DNA from: Syntrophaceae bacterium UBA6255
GTDB lineage: Bacteria; Desulfobacterota; Syntrophia; Syntrophales; Smithellaceae
Length of the DNA stretch: 24,530 nt
Direction: 5' to 3'
NCBI GenBank assembly: GCA_002441205.1
Contig: DJVN01000089.1
Coordinates: forward strand, 1 to 24,530
Made by a program: the position numbers and the translations under genes. The notes beneath the pieces are model-generated. The model made no database searches. It was given only the letters and a program-made list of their open reading frames with translations, and was not told where the DNA came from. Positions 23,938 through 24,530 of this stretch are shown here, piece by piece (within the stretch, counting starts at the first letter, position 1; every line of letters begins with the position of its first letter).

Positions 23938-24530
23938 TTAGTGTTCGTCATTACGGCAGTCGTTATACGTCTGAATCAATTTATTGTACTCGTTAATCAT
24001 GGATTCCACAACAATTGACTTGGCCTGCTCTTCTTCCGCCATCCTGTTATACCAGCGGCTCTTTTCATTAAAAGTGGCAATTCTGACATTCAATGCGTCG
24101 ATTTTCCGGGCATCATCTTCAGTATGTGTTCTCTGCGTCGTGATAGCGTCCCGTTCCGTTTCCAGTTCCTGTTTTAAGCGGTCCAGCTGACCCTGAAGAG
24201 ATTCAATCTCCGCTTTTTTCAATTCGATATCATGAAGAAGATTATCCGAAGGGGCTACACATATTTTCTTCGCCACAGGACGGGATTGCAGGCCGAATAC
24301 CTGCACAGCGATATACGTGTCCGAATCTTTCATCGTTCCTTTTAATACCGCCGCGCCTATTTCACGCACGTCCGTCGAAAGAATGTTTTCCCTGTGATCG
24401 GGACTCTGCATCCATCCGTCCACAATCTTCTGGTTGCTGATAAAATCACCGCTTCCGATATTTTCCGCAATGATCCTGTAATGATAACCAACCCGCTCAG
24501 CCAAATCCGATACCTGCTCGCCCGTGGGAG
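23938..24530 (-). CDS. CAP/SCP-domain protein with C-terminal coiled coil, 5' part missing
   Basis: The reading frame is open to the right window edge, so the N-terminus and any signal peptide are missing; a TTG at 24504 is not the real start because the preceding codons (PTGEQVSDLAERVGYHY) continue the domain. The visible part has the CAP-domain signatures: AENIGSG, a variant of GENI, and WMQSPDHRENIL with the active-site-cleft histidine, then IGAAV and a final YIAVQVFG strand. Secreted CAP proteins of bacteria are mostly of unknown function. After the domain comes a coiled coil of about 90 residues (for example ELKKAEIESLQGQLDRLKQE) to the end. A short U-rich stretch follows the stop. Confidence 0.85.
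   Translation of the reverse strand, partial: PTGEQVSDLAERVGYHYRIIAENIGSGDFISNQKIVDGWMQSPDHRENILSTDVREIGAAVLKGTMKDSDTYIAVQVFGLQSRPVAKKICVAPSDNLLHDIELKKAEIESLQGQLDRLKQELETERDAITTQRTHTEDDARKIDALNVRIATFNEKSRWYNRMAEEEQAKSIVVESMINEYNKLIQTYNDCRNDEH

Noticed and set aside
24502..24504. TTG as start of the CAP-domain gene
   Set aside because: The frame stays open to the edge and the codons before it continue the domain, so the gene is truncated by the window.
1..24530. CRISPR arrays, tRNA/rRNA genes, transposases, phage genes, toxin-antitoxin pairs
   Set aside because: Looked for on both strands; no regular short repeats, RNA-gene signatures or mobile-element genes were seen.

Overview
The window is an ordinary-looking stretch of bacterial chromosome, with no plasmid, phage, transposase, CRISPR or RNA gene visible. 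Base composition is moderately AT-rich. An oxygen-independent (class III) ribonucleotide reductase, a rubrerythrin and a flavoredoxin-type flavoprotein point to an anaerobe. A second-type elongation factor G, lipoproteins and signal-peptide proteins typical of Gram-negatives, and a PAS/GGDEF/EAL sensor fit a deltaproteobacterium, perhaps near Syntrophus/Smithella. That placement is inference from gene content; no marker gene in the window proves it.

Left part (1-6713): an incomplete nrdD runs off the left edge behind a promoter carrying two NrdR boxes. Then come a GerMN-domain membrane protein plus an EF-G paralogue (one transcript), a flavoredoxin-rubrerythrin operon ending in a strong terminator, an isolated 61-codon gene, and a two-gene unit of a 72-residue protein and an HD-domain nucleotidase. 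Most of this part is on the minus strand.

Middle part (6714-18068), mostly plus strand: a DUF1385 membrane protein, a secreted double-LysM protein with a long unassigned tail, a PP-loop (MnmA/ThiI-like) enzyme, a DUF4301 protein on the opposite strand whose motifs resemble UDP-sugar pyrophosphorylases and whose mRNA looks leaderless, an MltD-type lytic transglycosylase, quinolinate synthase NadA with RidA, and a four-PAS GGDEF-EAL protein with an exact 381-bp internal repeat.

Right part (18069-24530): a large HEAT-repeat protein of unknown role on the minus strand, diverging from a patatin lipoprotein plus TIM-barrel isomerase operon. The region between them holds two good promoters and two inverted repeats. 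A fumarylacetoacetate-hydrolase family enzyme and a four-helix membrane protein follow on the minus strand, and then a CAP-domain protein cut by the right edge.

Themes are deoxynucleotide supply (NrdD, HD nucleotidase), oxygen defence (Rbr, flavoredoxin), cell-envelope work (LysM, MltD, CAP, patatin), NAD synthesis and c-di-GMP signalling. I see no obvious multi-gene new system. The most promising points are the DUF4301 protein, the EF-G2-like factor, the paired NrdR sites and the regulated-looking divergent region at 20.3-20.5 kb. All promoter and terminator calls were made by eye.
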